Below are positions 11,414-19,764 of a DNA stretch of 22,240 nucleotides, one piece after another. The translations under genes and the position numbers were made by a program. The stretch is taken from contig CM043966.1 in assembly GCA_014529385.2 (NCBI GenBank), positions 110,530,808 to 110,553,047 on the forward strand, given 5' to 3'. The notes beneath the pieces were generated by a model. It was not told the origin of the DNA. It saw only the letters and a list, made by a program, of their open reading frames with translations, and did no database searches. The stretch comes from Adiantum capillus-veneris (taxonomy: Eukaryota > Streptophyta > Polypodiopsida > Polypodiales > Pteridaceae). Every line of letters begins with the position of its first letter. Position 1 is the stretch's first letter.

Positions 11414-11853
11414 TTACATGGGGGTTTGGTTCCAAGGTCCACCACTTGTCCAAGCTAACTCTATTGAAACATAGAGAGAAGCAAAGGTCCACCCCTTTCT
11501 AAGCTAGGGTCCATTGAAACATGGAGAGAAGGATGCTCCACCATTTGTCCAAGGTAGGCTCCATTGAAACATGAGGAGAAGCAAGGTGCACCATGTCTCC
11601 AAGATGCTAGGCTCCATCGAAAAACATTAAACCCACGATATGTCGTAGATGAGGGTTGTACATTCAAGGTCCACCACTTGTCCAAGCTATTATTGCTAGT
11701 AGCCTGAGTGGTTTGGTCTCAAGATTCACCACTTTTCCACTCTATGTCATTATATTAAGAATATGGCGTGTTAAGGTCCACCACTTGTCCAACCTATAAG
11801 GCTACATCTTAAAGGTTATTCTTTATTACCACTTGGAGTGACCATGATAGGTT

Positions 11854-14540
11854 TTACATGGGGGTTTGGTTCCAAGGTCCACCACTTGTCCAAGCTAACT
11901 CTATTGAAACATAGAGAGAAACAAAGGTCCACCACTTGTCCAAGCTAGGGTCCATTGAAACATGGAGAGAAGGATGCTCCACCATTTGTCCAAGATAGGC
12001 TCCATTGAAACATGAGAGAAGCAAGGTGCACCATGTCTCAAGATGCTAGGCTCCATCGAAAAACATTAAACCCACGATATGTCTAGATGAGGGGTTTACA
12101 TTCAAGGTCCACACTTGTCCAAAGCCATTATGCTAGTAGCCTGAGTGGTTTTGGTCTCAAGATTCAACCACTTTTCCATCTCTATGTCTTTAAATTAAGA
12201 ATATGCGCGTGTTAAGTCCACCACTTGTCCAACCTATAAGGTCCACCATTTGTCCAACAAGCAATTATTGCTAGTAGCCTGAGATGTTTGTCTCAAGTCA
12301 CCACTTTCATTAAGAATATGTGGGTGTTAAGGTCCACCACTTGTCAAACTTTATAAGGCTACATCTTAAAGGTTAATCTTTCTTACTACTTGGAGTGACC
12401 ATGATAGGTTTTACATGGGGTTTGGTTCCAAGGTCCACCACTTGTCCAAGCTAACTCTATTGAAACATAGAAAGAAGCAAAGGTCCACCCTTGTCTAAGC
12501 TAGGGTCCATTGAAACATGGAGAGAAGGATGCTCCACCATTTGTCCAAGGTAGGCTCCATTGAAACATGAGGAGAAGCAAGGTGCACCATGTCTCCAAGA
12601 TGCTAGGCTCCATCGAAAAACATTAAACCCACGATATGTCGTAGATGAGGGGTTTACATCAAGGTCCACACTTGTCCAAGCTATTATTGCTAGTAGCCTG
12701 AGTGGTTTGGTCTCAAGATTCACCACTTTTCCACTCTATGTCATTAATATTAAGAATATGCGCGTGTTAAGGTCCACCACTTGTCCCAACCTATAAGGCT
12801 ACATCTTAAAGGTTATTCTTTATTACCACTTGGAGTGACCATGATAGGTTTTACATGGGGGTTTGGTTCCAAGGTCCACCACTTGTCCAAGCTAACTCTA
12901 TTGAACATAGAGAGAACAAAGGTCCACCACTTGTCCAAGCTAGGGTCCATTGAAACATGGAGAGAAGATGCTCCACCATTTGTCCAAGATAGGCTCCATT
13001 GAAAACATGACGAGAAGCAAGCTCACCATGTCTCCAAGATTCTAGCTCCATCGAATTACATTAAACCCACGATATTTCGTAGATGAGGGGTTTTACATTC
13101 AATCCACCACTTGTCCAAGCTATTATGCTTAGTAGCCTGAGTGGTTTGGTCTCAAGATTCACCACTTTTATTAAGAATATGTGGGGTGTTTAAGGTCCAC
13201 CACTTGTCCAACCTATAAGGCTACATCTTAAAGGTTTATTCTTTTCTTACACTTGGAGTGACCATGATTAGTTTTACATGGGGGTTTGGTTCCAAGGTCC
13301 ACCACTTGCCAAGCTAACTCTATTGAAACATAGAGAGAAGCAAAGGTCCACCCCTTGTCTAAGCTAGGGTCCATTGAAACATGGAGAGAAGGATGCTCCA
13401 CCATTTGTCCAAGGTAGGCTCCATTGAAAACATGAGGAGAAGCAAGGTGCACCATGTCTCCAAGATGCTAGGCTCCATCGAAAAAACATTAAACCCACGA
13501 TTTGTCGTAGATGAGGTTGTTTACATTCAAGGTCCACCACTTGTCCAAGCTATTATGGTAGTAGCCTGAGTGGTTTGGTCTCAAGATTCACCACTTTTCC
13601 ACTCTATGTCATTATATTAAGAATATCGCGTGTTAAGGAAGGTCCAACCACTAGTCCAAACCAGTTATAAGGCTATATCTTAAAGGGTTATTCTTTCTTA
13701 CCACTTGGAGTGACCATGATAGGTTTTACATGGGGGTTTGTTCCGAAGGTCCACCACTTGTCCAAGCTAACTCATTGAAACATAGAGAGAAACAAAGGTC
13801 CACCACTTGTCCAAGCTAGGGTCCATTGAAACATGGAGAGAAGGATGCTCCACCATTTGTCCAAGATAGCTCCATTGAAACATGAGAGAGAAGCAAGCTG
13901 CACCATGTCTCCAAGATGCTAGTGCTCCATCGAAATACATTAAACCCACGATATTGGTAGATGAGGGGTTTACATTCAAGGTCACCACTTGTCAAGCTAT
14001 TATTGCTAGTAGCCTGAGTGGTTTGGTCTCAAGATTCACCACTTTTATTATTAAGAATATGTGGGTGTTAAGGTCCACCACTTGTCCAACCTATAAGGCT
14101 ACATCTTAAAGGTTATTCTTTCTTACTACTTGGAGTGACCATGATAGGTTTTACATGGGGGTTTGGTTCCAAGGTCCACCACTTGTCCAAGCTAACTCTA
14201 TTGAAACATAGAGAGAAGCAAAGGTCCACCACTTGTCCAAGCTAGGGTCCATTGAAACATGGAGAGAAGGATGCTCCACCATTTGTCCAAGATAGGCTCC
14301 ATTGAAACATGAGGAGAAGCAAGGCTGCACCAATGTCTCCAAGATGCTAGGCTCCATCGAAATACATTAAACCCACGATAATCGTAGATGAGGGGTTTAC
14401 ATTCAAGGTCCACCACTTGTCCAAGCTATTATTTGCTAGTAGCCTGAGTGGTTTGGTCTCAAGATTCACCACTTTTATTAAGAAATAAGTGGGTGGTTAA
14501 GGTCCACCACTTGTCCAACCTATAAGCTACATCTTAAAGG
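11854..14540. repeat. Indel-rich, rearranged right end of the array
   Basis: The monomer at 11854 is B-like in its first half and A-like in its second (ggtgcacc, aaaaacatta, gatatgtct), followed by a truncated extra unit near 12237-12360, giving a 557-bp step to 12411. From about 12000 onward single-base gains and losses are frequent, for example ttcaaccac, ttgaacatag, gaaaacatg and gtcaccacttgtcaag. The last monomer (14151) mixes A and B features and runs into the gap. Confidence 0.8.
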
Positions 14541-14740
14541 NNNNNNNNNNNNNNNNNNNNNNNNNNNNNNNNNNNNNNNNNNNNNNNNNNNNNNNNNNNN
14601 NNNNNNNNNNNNNNNNNNNNNNNNNNNNNNNNNNNNNNNNNNNNNNNNNNNNNNNNNNNNNNNNNNNNNNNNNNNNNNNNNNNNNNNNNNNNNNNNNNNN
14701 NNNNNNNNNNNNNNNNNNNNNNNNNNNNNNNNNNNNNNNN
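14541..14740. other. Assembly gap of exactly 200 N
   Basis: A run of 200 unknown bases separates satellite from retrotransposon. The round number suggests a placeholder length, so the real distance, and even the adjacency of the two flanks, is not established. Confidence 0.99.
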
Positions 14741-15010
14741 GGAGTCCCCAATAAATAGTGCTTCATGAGTCTAAGGCATGTAGAACTGCAAGGAGTTCCT
14801 TTTCATATATGCCTAGAGCTTGCTCAATAGGGTCGAGCCTTCGACATCATAGCCTCTGGCGTGCCTTCTTGAAGCAAAATAGCTCCAAGGCATTCACCAC
14901 AAGCATCACATTGGACCTCAAATGGCTTTGAGAGATCCGTAGTGTAAGCACAGGTTGAGAGATAAACTTTTCCTTTAAGCTTTCAAAAGCATTTTCTCTA
15001 TTCAGACCAT
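14741..15010 (-). pseudogene. Ty3/gypsy RNase H remnant, cut by the gap
   Basis: RNase H removes the RNA strand during reverse transcription. I read S-K-P-F-E-V-Q-C-D-A-C-G-E-C-L-G-A-I-L-L-Q-E-G, the family's first-Asp motif, at about 14860-14930, then after a frame slip Y-E-K-E-L-L-A-V-L-H-A-L at about 14770-14808, which carries the conserved Glu. The next residues lie in the gap. Stops near 14830 and 14764 show decay. Confidence 0.75.
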
Positions 15011-15139
15011 GTGTACCTAACGTTTTTCTTTGTTAGGTCATGTAATGGTCCTCCTATTAGTGAAACTTTTCTATGAAGCGTCTATAGTATTGCACATACC
15101 TATAAAGCTTCTTACTCATGAAGATTCTTTGTTTAGCTA

Positions 15140-15870
15140 ACCTTTTATTACCTCTAGCTTGATGGATCCATTTGGATGCCATCTTGAGAGATAATGTGAC
15201 CTAAATACTGAATCTCTTGTAAGAAAAAATCACTTTTCTTTCAATTAACGTTAAGTTTATTCTCTCTTAGAACTTGAAATATTACTTGGAGGTGTCGCTT
15301 GTGTTCGTCTAATGAATTAGAGTAGATGATGATATCATCAAAGAACACTCCATAAAGGTTCAGAGCGCTTGAATAGCTTCTCCATCCAGAGGTTGAATGT
15401 GGCTGGTGCATTAGTCAAGCCAAAAGGCATGACAATGTATTCATAAAGACCAAATGTAGTGCAAAATGCGGTCTTTACAATGTCTTGATCAACTATCCTT
15501 ATTTGATGATAGCCACTTTTTAGGTCAATCCTACTGAAGTAGTGGAGCCTTGTAGCTTATCAAATAGGTCTTCTACCATGGAACGGGAAACCTATTTTTG
15601 ATAGTGATCCTATTTAGTACTCTATAGTCGACACACATACGATATTAGCAAAGGAGAATAAAATGGAGATGAGCTAGGCCAACCATGCCTTCTCACTAAC
15701 TCCTGCACTTGCCACATAATCTCCTCTTGTTGACCTTGAGAAACTCTATAAGGAGTTTGTTAGGCATGAACTTCCTGGAAGAAGTTCAATTGCATGGTCT
15801 CATTGCCTCGTTTAGGAGGTAGCTCACAAGGGATGTCATCAATAAAGACATCTTGAACCCCTTGAGAAAA
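15140..15870 (-). pseudogene. Ty3/gypsy reverse transcriptase remnant
   Basis: RT copies the element's RNA into DNA. In order on the minus strand I read the pre-RT connection (M-Q-L-N-F-F-Q-E-V-H-A near 15790-15760), M-C-V-D-Y-R-V-L-N-R-I-T-I-K-N near 15640-15595, [12 protein letters not shown] near 15540-15500, [12 protein letters not shown] near 15430-15395, and [10 protein letters not shown] with the catalytic Asp pair at 15334-15339. Y-L-G-H-I-I-S follows near 15200. The segment that should hold V-K-K-K-D-G-S-W-R before C-V-D-Y-R is missing, consistent with a small deletion. A TAG after F-P-V-P-W, a frame slip before F-F-D-D and a TGA in N-V-N-stop-K-K-S break the frame. Confidence 0.85.
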
Positions 15871-16074
15871 TTTGATAACTCTAATCCTTTTTGGATTGCG
15901 TATATTTTCTTTGTTAAAACATTAGGTCATTTTGAGAATCTTTAACAAAAATCATGTACACAGAAATAGAGCTCTGTATTGACTTGTTGAAAGCTTGTGT
16001 ATGTACAATGGGTATAGTGTTACCCATCTTAGAATCTATTATACGTATCTTTCCCTGAACTTAAAGGAGATTCT

Positions 16075-16345
16075 CCTTTCAGGGAATTTAACATTGGCAG
16101 CCATGCAGTCAAACCATGGTGCCCCTAGGATTACATCCTCATGCTTGACAGAGAGATAAAGAAGTCCTCTTTGTCCACATAGCGTTGGACATGGAGCCTC
16201 ATTTCCCGATTAAAGGAGTGATTGAAGCTTCTTGCCCCTTGAAAGCACTGTCTGCGGTGGACATCTTCCATCTCGTAGGTTTGTATGCCTAGCTTGGTGG
16301 CCAACTCTATAGATATAAAATTATGAGTAGAACCGGGTCAAGAGA
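16075..16345 (-). pseudogene. Ty3/gypsy aspartic protease remnant
   Basis: The protease cuts Gag-Pol. The segment P-G-S-T-H-N-F-I-S at about 16312-16337 matches the active-site region that normally reads D-[ST/P]-G-[AS]-T-H-N-F. Here the codon expected for the catalytic Asp is a TGA (16340-16338), from a substitution or a one-base loss. Downstream E-L-A-T-K-L-G and a later G-A-P-W-F-D...A-A-N-V segment fit the family, but the second needs another frame shift. It is inactive as it stands. Confidence 0.7.
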
Positions 16346-16364
16346 ATAAAAGCATCATTTTCTC

Positions 16365-17951
16365 TTACCTATCCCCAAGCATGGCATAAAGGAGATCCTT
16401 GTGGTGAGTTTCCTCCTCTTGAATTTCAACCAAGGTAGCTCTACGACGAGGATCATGGCGGTTGTTCTTTTGGGGACAAGCGTGGTACGCATGCCCTTGT
16501 TCGCCGCACTTGAAACACGTTATCCTTATGATAACGCTCAAGCTCTTCAGGAGAGAGTTTATTTTTGCCTTTATAAACTCCCTTCTCTTTAGCTTTGTTG
16601 GAGTTGCCCTTAGGAGAGTTTTGGACATTGTCCTTCCCCTTAGGCTCATTGGAACCCTTGTTTTTCAGGGGCTTAGAATTCCTCTTAGCCCCTGTTTGGA
16701 AATTGATTCGAGAGGCCACCATAGTATGATGTATTACCCCGATATGGTATGTGGCCTGGTGGTGGTACATACTCCGCCATTTCTTCAGTTAAGCCCATGT
16801 AAATTTGCTGCTTTTGCTCTCCAAAATCCAACTTTTTGAAGACAGTGGCTTTGAGTTGTAGGTCCCAAAACTTGTCTACATATTTGTGGATGGATTCATA
16901 GGGATAGAGCTTCAAGCTTCACCATTCGGTGAGTACTTTGTCTTTGGCATCGGTGGCCAAAAACTGCTTCATAATGAAAGCTCTTATAGCTTTCCATGTT
17001 TGTGGAGCTTCACCGTTGGCCCGTAGGCTAGACGACCATTGTCTGGTGGACTTTAGAAAGTGCATAGCTACATGGTGTAGCTTAGAGGACTTCGTGAAGC
17101 CCTTATCTCCGAATGCCGCATCAAATTGTTGGATAAAGGCCAAGACTTTGTCTGTAGCACCAAAAGTGCCATCGTAGGTAAGAAAAGAGATGCTCTTCCC
17201 TCCCTCTTTGAACTTCTTGAGCTTGGATGACCTCTTCCATGCGGCATAGGATTTCCTAGGCCTCTTCTTTTTGATGGTTCAAAGGTTGCAACATCACTTT
17301 CTTCAGAAGATGAAGAATTTGAGGAACATGGAGAAGAGGGACCTCTTTCTTGCCCTTTTCTTGATCTTCTTTGTTCTCACCATCACTTTCATAAGAGGAA
17401 GAGGATGAAGAAGATGGAGAAGAGGGTGTCCTCTTTCTTGCCTTTTTCTTCTCTTGCTTTTTGTGATCCCTCTTTGAAGTATGGTGTGGAGAAGTATGCG
17501 ATGGTCTTCTCCATTTTGGAGGTGATGGATAGCGTTTAGCCCTCCGTCTTCGTGGATCCATCTCTGTCGAGGTGGTGGGAGACTCGCTTCTTTCTCGTTC
17601 CTTCGGTGGAGGCTCTTGAATTCTACTTTGAAAAGGAGATGCGTCATCAAGGAGCAAATTTTTGAGCCCTTCATGGGGATCCTCTTCTTCTTCCCGAAGC
17701 AGAGATAGACCTATTTTAGAAGTCTCGCAAGGAGGCTTCCTAGGTGTTCTCTCGTCATGGTGGGGAGCTTGGAGAATCCCATGAGCACAAAGCTGCCGTT
17801 GCACTTCACTTTGGAGGGATGGATTGCCCATGGCTTGTTGAAGCCTAGAAACAAGATATTTAACAAGCATCAGGGCATCATTAGTAGCTTGCTCATTAGC
17901 AAAATCAAAGTTATCAACATTATTTTCACTCTCTTTACTATTGTCAACCAT
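16365..17951 (-). pseudogene. Ty3/gypsy gag (capsid and nucleocapsid), disrupted
   Basis: Gag coats the element's RNA in cytoplasmic particles. The frame opens at ATG 17951. The N-terminal 231 residues include a highly charged stretch rich in Arg, Ser, Lys and Glu with a run of seven serines, then a Glu/Gln-rich segment interrupted by a TAG at about 17253. After a frameshift near 17200 comes a capsid-like region (F-L-T-Y-D-G, F-I-Q-Q-F-D, H-F-L-K...W, F-I-M-K-Q-F) with an in-frame TGA just after L-T-E-W, near 16918. Downstream, K-L-Y-P-Y-E-S-I-H-K-Y-V-D-K-F continues the capsid. The nucleocapsid zinc knuckle CFKCGEQGHAYHAC (CX2CX4HX4C) lies at 16476-16517 and is intact. The frame stops at 16365. 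The capsid-type motifs and knuckle make the identification firm; the charged N-terminal extension is less typical. Confidence 0.85.
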
Positions 17952-18404
17952 TCTAACAAGTTTTAGGTGTAAACCTTTTAGGTGTACTTTGGCACTTCAA
18001 GCCCTAGTTGCTACTCCTCTTTACCCCTTTAGAAAAAGCACTCGAGGAATCCCAAAGTCCGAGCAAGTGTTTCCGAGCTAATACAAAATCGAGTGACATT
18101 TAGCAAAGCACCTTGAACATATCCATGTTGTAAAATTGATGCAGCTCATGATCAAGCAAGAAAGCATATTTAAAAGTACTTTTTTACGATTTTTAACTTC
18201 ACATATGCATCTTCTCCATCATCTATGTTTACGGCCTCCAAACATCACTTGTGCTTCCAAAATGTCAATGGACGCAAATATACCTGGTCTCTCATAGGCC
18301 ATCTATGGTCAACTTTCCAAAAACCAAAAGTCACGTAATGGTTTCGAAGAGTCAACTGTCCAAAAACCAGATAACTCTTTTGGTGTGTCAATTGATTAAT
18401 ATCC
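17952..18404. other. Spacer without recognisable gene
   Basis: No convincing reading frame, LTR terminus or primer-binding site is visible. Two small direct duplications occur: ttttaggtgta at about 17959 and 17974, and gtcaactttccaaaaacca at 18308 with a near copy (gtcaactgtccaaaaacca) at 18351. The 5' leader or LTR of the Ty3 element may once have been here. Confidence 0.5.
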
Positions 18405-18405
18405 A

Positions 18406-18460
<55 letters not shown>

Positions 18461-18482
18461 CTCTTCTCTCTCTCTCTCTCTC
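18406..18482. repeat. (CT)n microsatellite
   Basis: Nearly pure CT dinucleotides with a few CC and TT interruptions. A 78-residue Leu/Ser frame across it is a by-product of the repeat. Confidence 0.98.
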
Positions 18483-18568
18483 TATGAATGGACACATACT
18501 TAGGCCCTGGATCTGATTCTATCGATAGAGATTACGTGGAATGCAGCTTGGCAATGGGGACCATTAGA

Positions 18569-18710
18569 ATGGTATAACCTCTCTATCAAACAAGTGTGGT
18601 AGATTCGTTATGCCATTTCCCTCTTGAATAATAGGTCTGGAGTTCAACTCTCCTCGTCGGATAGATCTTTAAAGTCATTCGGGATAGTTTCCTACAACCT
18701 TAAAATTCTT
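18569..18710 (+). mobile_element. tRNA-related SINE-like copy 1
   Basis: This unit (atggtataac ... ttaaaattct) is repeated 172 bp downstream with clear similarity. Its middle resembles a tRNA: gtggtag-tt-gttatgcc as a D-arm/A-box region, ccctcttgaata as the anticodon arm, and gagttcaactc (18640-18650) as a degenerate B box (consensus GGTTCRANNCC). No complete acceptor stem is present, so it is not a working tRNA gene. It is followed by a short GT repeat. Confidence 0.5.
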
Positions 18711-18740
18711 GTGTGTGTGGGTGTGCTAATAAAGAGGAAA

Positions 18741-18881
18741 ATGGTATAATCTTTTTATCACCAAAGTGTGGTAGATTGGTTATGCCATTTCCCTCTTGAA
18801 TAAGAGGTCTTGAGTTCAACTCTCCTCGTTGGATAGATCTTTAAGGTCTCTTGGGATAGTTTCTTATGAAGTTAAAATTCT
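18741..18881 (+). mobile_element. tRNA-related SINE-like copy 2
   Basis: Same orientation and extent as copy 1, with scattered substitutions. The anticodon-arm stem is better kept here (cctct/agagg), as is the T-arm region gagttcaactc at 18812-18822. Both copies share a tail after the tRNA-like part (gatagatctttaa ... gggatagtttc ... ttaaaattc). This copy leads directly into a long CT microsatellite. The pair could be two insertions or one duplicated insertion. Confidence 0.5.
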
Positions 18882-18914
18882 CTCCTTCTTCCTCTTCTCC
18901 CTCCCTCCCTCCCT

Positions 18915-18994
<80 letters not shown>
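18882..18994. repeat. Pyrimidine tract with (CCCT)n and (CT)n
   Basis: A pure pyrimidine strand changes from mixed C/T to CCCT repeats (about 18899-18922) and then to CT dinucleotides with one ttc interruption. Such tracts can form triplex DNA and are prone to length change. Confidence 0.97.
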
Positions 18995-18998
<4 letters not shown>

Positions 18999-19112
18999 GA
19001 CTTCATGCCACTTCTCACTAATTATATAAGTATTTTTTATGGTCTGATTTAATGGGTTTTTTCCCCACTTATATCATTGTTACCGTTCCAGGGTTTATTT
19101 TTATGCAATGCA

Positions 19113-19115
<3 letters not shown>

Positions 19116-19151
<36 letters not shown>

Positions 19152-19199
19152 CTGTGTGTGTGTGTGTGTGTTTGTGTGTGTGTGAGAGAGAGAGAGAGA
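19116..19199. repeat. Compound (CT)n(GT)n(GA)n microsatellite
   Basis: About 16 CT units pass into GT units with a few breaks and then into about 8 GA units. The CT and GA ends are complementary to each other, so a hairpin with a GT-rich loop could form. Confidence 0.97.
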
Positions 19200-19372
19200 A
19201 AATATACCGACTATAGTATCTTCTGAATGAGCAAGGAGAGGATCCCCGCTGCAGGTTGCAAGCCTGCAGGCAAGCTGCATAAGCTCTTGCTCACCTACTG
19301 GCTCTCTCTTTAAAAAAATACAGCTAATACTTTAAAGATGCCAGATTCCTCATGCAGGTTGCACCATCCTCC
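19200..19372. other. Spacer with a small inverted repeat
   Basis: The segment ctgcaggttgcaagcctgcag (19249-19269, split here as ctgcagg / ttgcaag / cctgcag) has perfect 7-base arms. A related caggttgca recurs near 19355. No gene is apparent. Confidence 0.4.
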
Positions 19373-19636
19373 TCAGCCTTGTAAGCAGACTACACCTCCC
19401 CCAAGCCCAAGGGCTTCCTCCTCATCTAGACACACAGAGAGAGCCGTAAAACATCTTGCAAAATATTGGCTAGGCAAGTGATGAATGAGTTTGGCAGTTT
19501 CCTCAGGAATCCCATAACTGGAAGAAACACCCCCAGCTCGAGCTTTGCCATTCTCGTCGTCCTCATTGTCATCATCCAAACCTAAAAAGTTGATGGGAGA
19601 CCTATAAGAGAGCAGCTGCTCCGCCTGAACCTGCAT
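19373..19636 (-). CDS. Doubtful 87-residue frame, possible exon or gene fragment
   Basis: An ATG-started frame has an ordinary amino-acid mix: an acidic Asp/Glu cluster (G-L-D-D-D-N-E-D-D-E-N), then I-P-E-E-T-A-K-L-I and L-P-S-Q-Y-F-A-R-C-F, then a second acidic patch and a glycine run. It is not built from the adjoining microsatellites, unlike other short frames nearby. GAG-GTGTAG near its end resembles a 5' splice site, so it could be an exon whose last residues are intronic. I recognise no family, and chance remains quite possible at this length. Confidence 0.25.
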   Translation of the reverse strand: MQVQAEQLLSYRSPINFLGLDDDNEDDENGKARAGGVSSSYGIPEETAKLIHHLPSQYFARCFTALSVCLDEEEALGLGGGVVCLQG

Positions 19637-19678
19637 TGTGTGTAGCTATGCTAGATTTTGCAGCTTCTTCATCATGAG

Positions 19679-19681
<3 letters not shown>

Positions 19682-19717
<36 letters not shown>

Positions 19718-19745
19718 GAGAGAGAGAGAGATAGATAGATAGATT
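19682..19745. repeat. (AC)n(AG)n(ATAG)n microsatellite at the LINE 3' end
   Basis: AC units (to about 19712), AG units (about 19715-19730) and GATA units (to 19744) lie exactly where the minus-strand LINE should end. On that strand the element finishes ...ATAATAAAATC then TATC repeats, so the GATA part looks like the element's own tail, with the AG and AC parts either tail expansion or target. Confidence 0.9.
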
Positions 19746-19764
19746 TTATTATCGTCCTCGGAGG

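Larger units (their letters stand above)
4741..11853. repeat. Homogenised satellite core with A and B monomers in AB/ABB order
   Basis: Type A carries caccccttgtctaag, aaggtaggctcc, gaggagaa and gatatgtc. Type B carries agaaacaaaggtccacc, gataggctcc, gacgagaa and gatatttcg. From 4891 the order is A B A B B A B B A B A B B A B A. Monomers followed by a B are about 442 bp; those followed by an A are about 425 bp, because a 17-bp segment (ccactctatgtcattat) is missing from the link. The link before B usually reads gaatatgcgcgtg and before A gaatatgtgggtg. Copies of a type are nearly identical. Confidence 0.9.
1204..14540. repeat. Satellite array of about 29 monomers (about 425/442 bp) with 50-bp subrepeats
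   Basis: An 18-base box, ggtccaccacttgtccaa, recurs several times per monomer. Using the ttacat/ttacgt-gggg anchor, monomers begin at 1766, 2235, 2676, 3039, 3480, 3922, 4287, 4891, 5333, 5758, 6200, 6642, 7067, 7508, 7950, 8375, 8817, 9242, 9683, 10125, 10549, 10990, 11414, 11854, 12411, 12851, 13274, 13726 and 14151. In the monomer at 5333 the first four boxes start at 5355, 5405, 5455 and 5505, an exact 50-bp period, so the monomer grew from a 50-bp unit and later diverged. The right end is cut by an assembly gap, so the true length is unknown. A structural (pericentromeric, subtelomeric or knob) role is possible but not shown. Confidence 0.97.
14741..17951 (-). mobile_element. Decayed Ty3/gypsy LTR retrotransposon, gag to RNase H
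   Basis: Reading leftwards on the minus strand, the order is gag with a zinc knuckle, aspartic protease remnant, reverse transcriptase and RNase H, which is the normal Ty3/gypsy gag-pol order. Integrase should follow but falls in or past the 200-N gap, and beyond the gap only satellite is seen. I found no LTR and no tRNA-Met-type primer site between gag and about 18250, so the 5' end may be truncated. Stops and frameshifts occur in gag, protease and RT, so the copy cannot move by itself. Clade assignment needs the missing integrase. Confidence 0.88.

Noticed and set aside
1204-14540. CRISPR-like array of a conserved short box with spacers
   Set aside because: The spacers are themselves repeated and related, the box sits within larger monomers, there are no cas genes, and the surroundings are eukaryotic.
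14527-14766. Minus-strand frame of 79 residues across the gap
   Set aside because: Almost all its residues are unknown bases, so it has no content.
16401-16839. Plus-strand frames opposite gag
   Set aside because: They are antisense to the clear zinc-knuckle and capsid coding strand and show no domain.
17952-18250. 5' LTR and primer-binding site of the Ty3 element
   Set aside because: I looked for a tRNA-Met-type primer site and for LTR ends and found neither. No second LTR copy is available to compare.
18569-18660. Functional tRNA gene
   Set aside because: Only parts of the D, anticodon and T regions are recognisable. No 7-bp acceptor stem closes the structure and the B box is degenerate.
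18829-19029. Leu/Ser/Pro-rich frames across the CT tracts
   Set aside because: They are translations of CT and CCCT microsatellite in a frame without stops.
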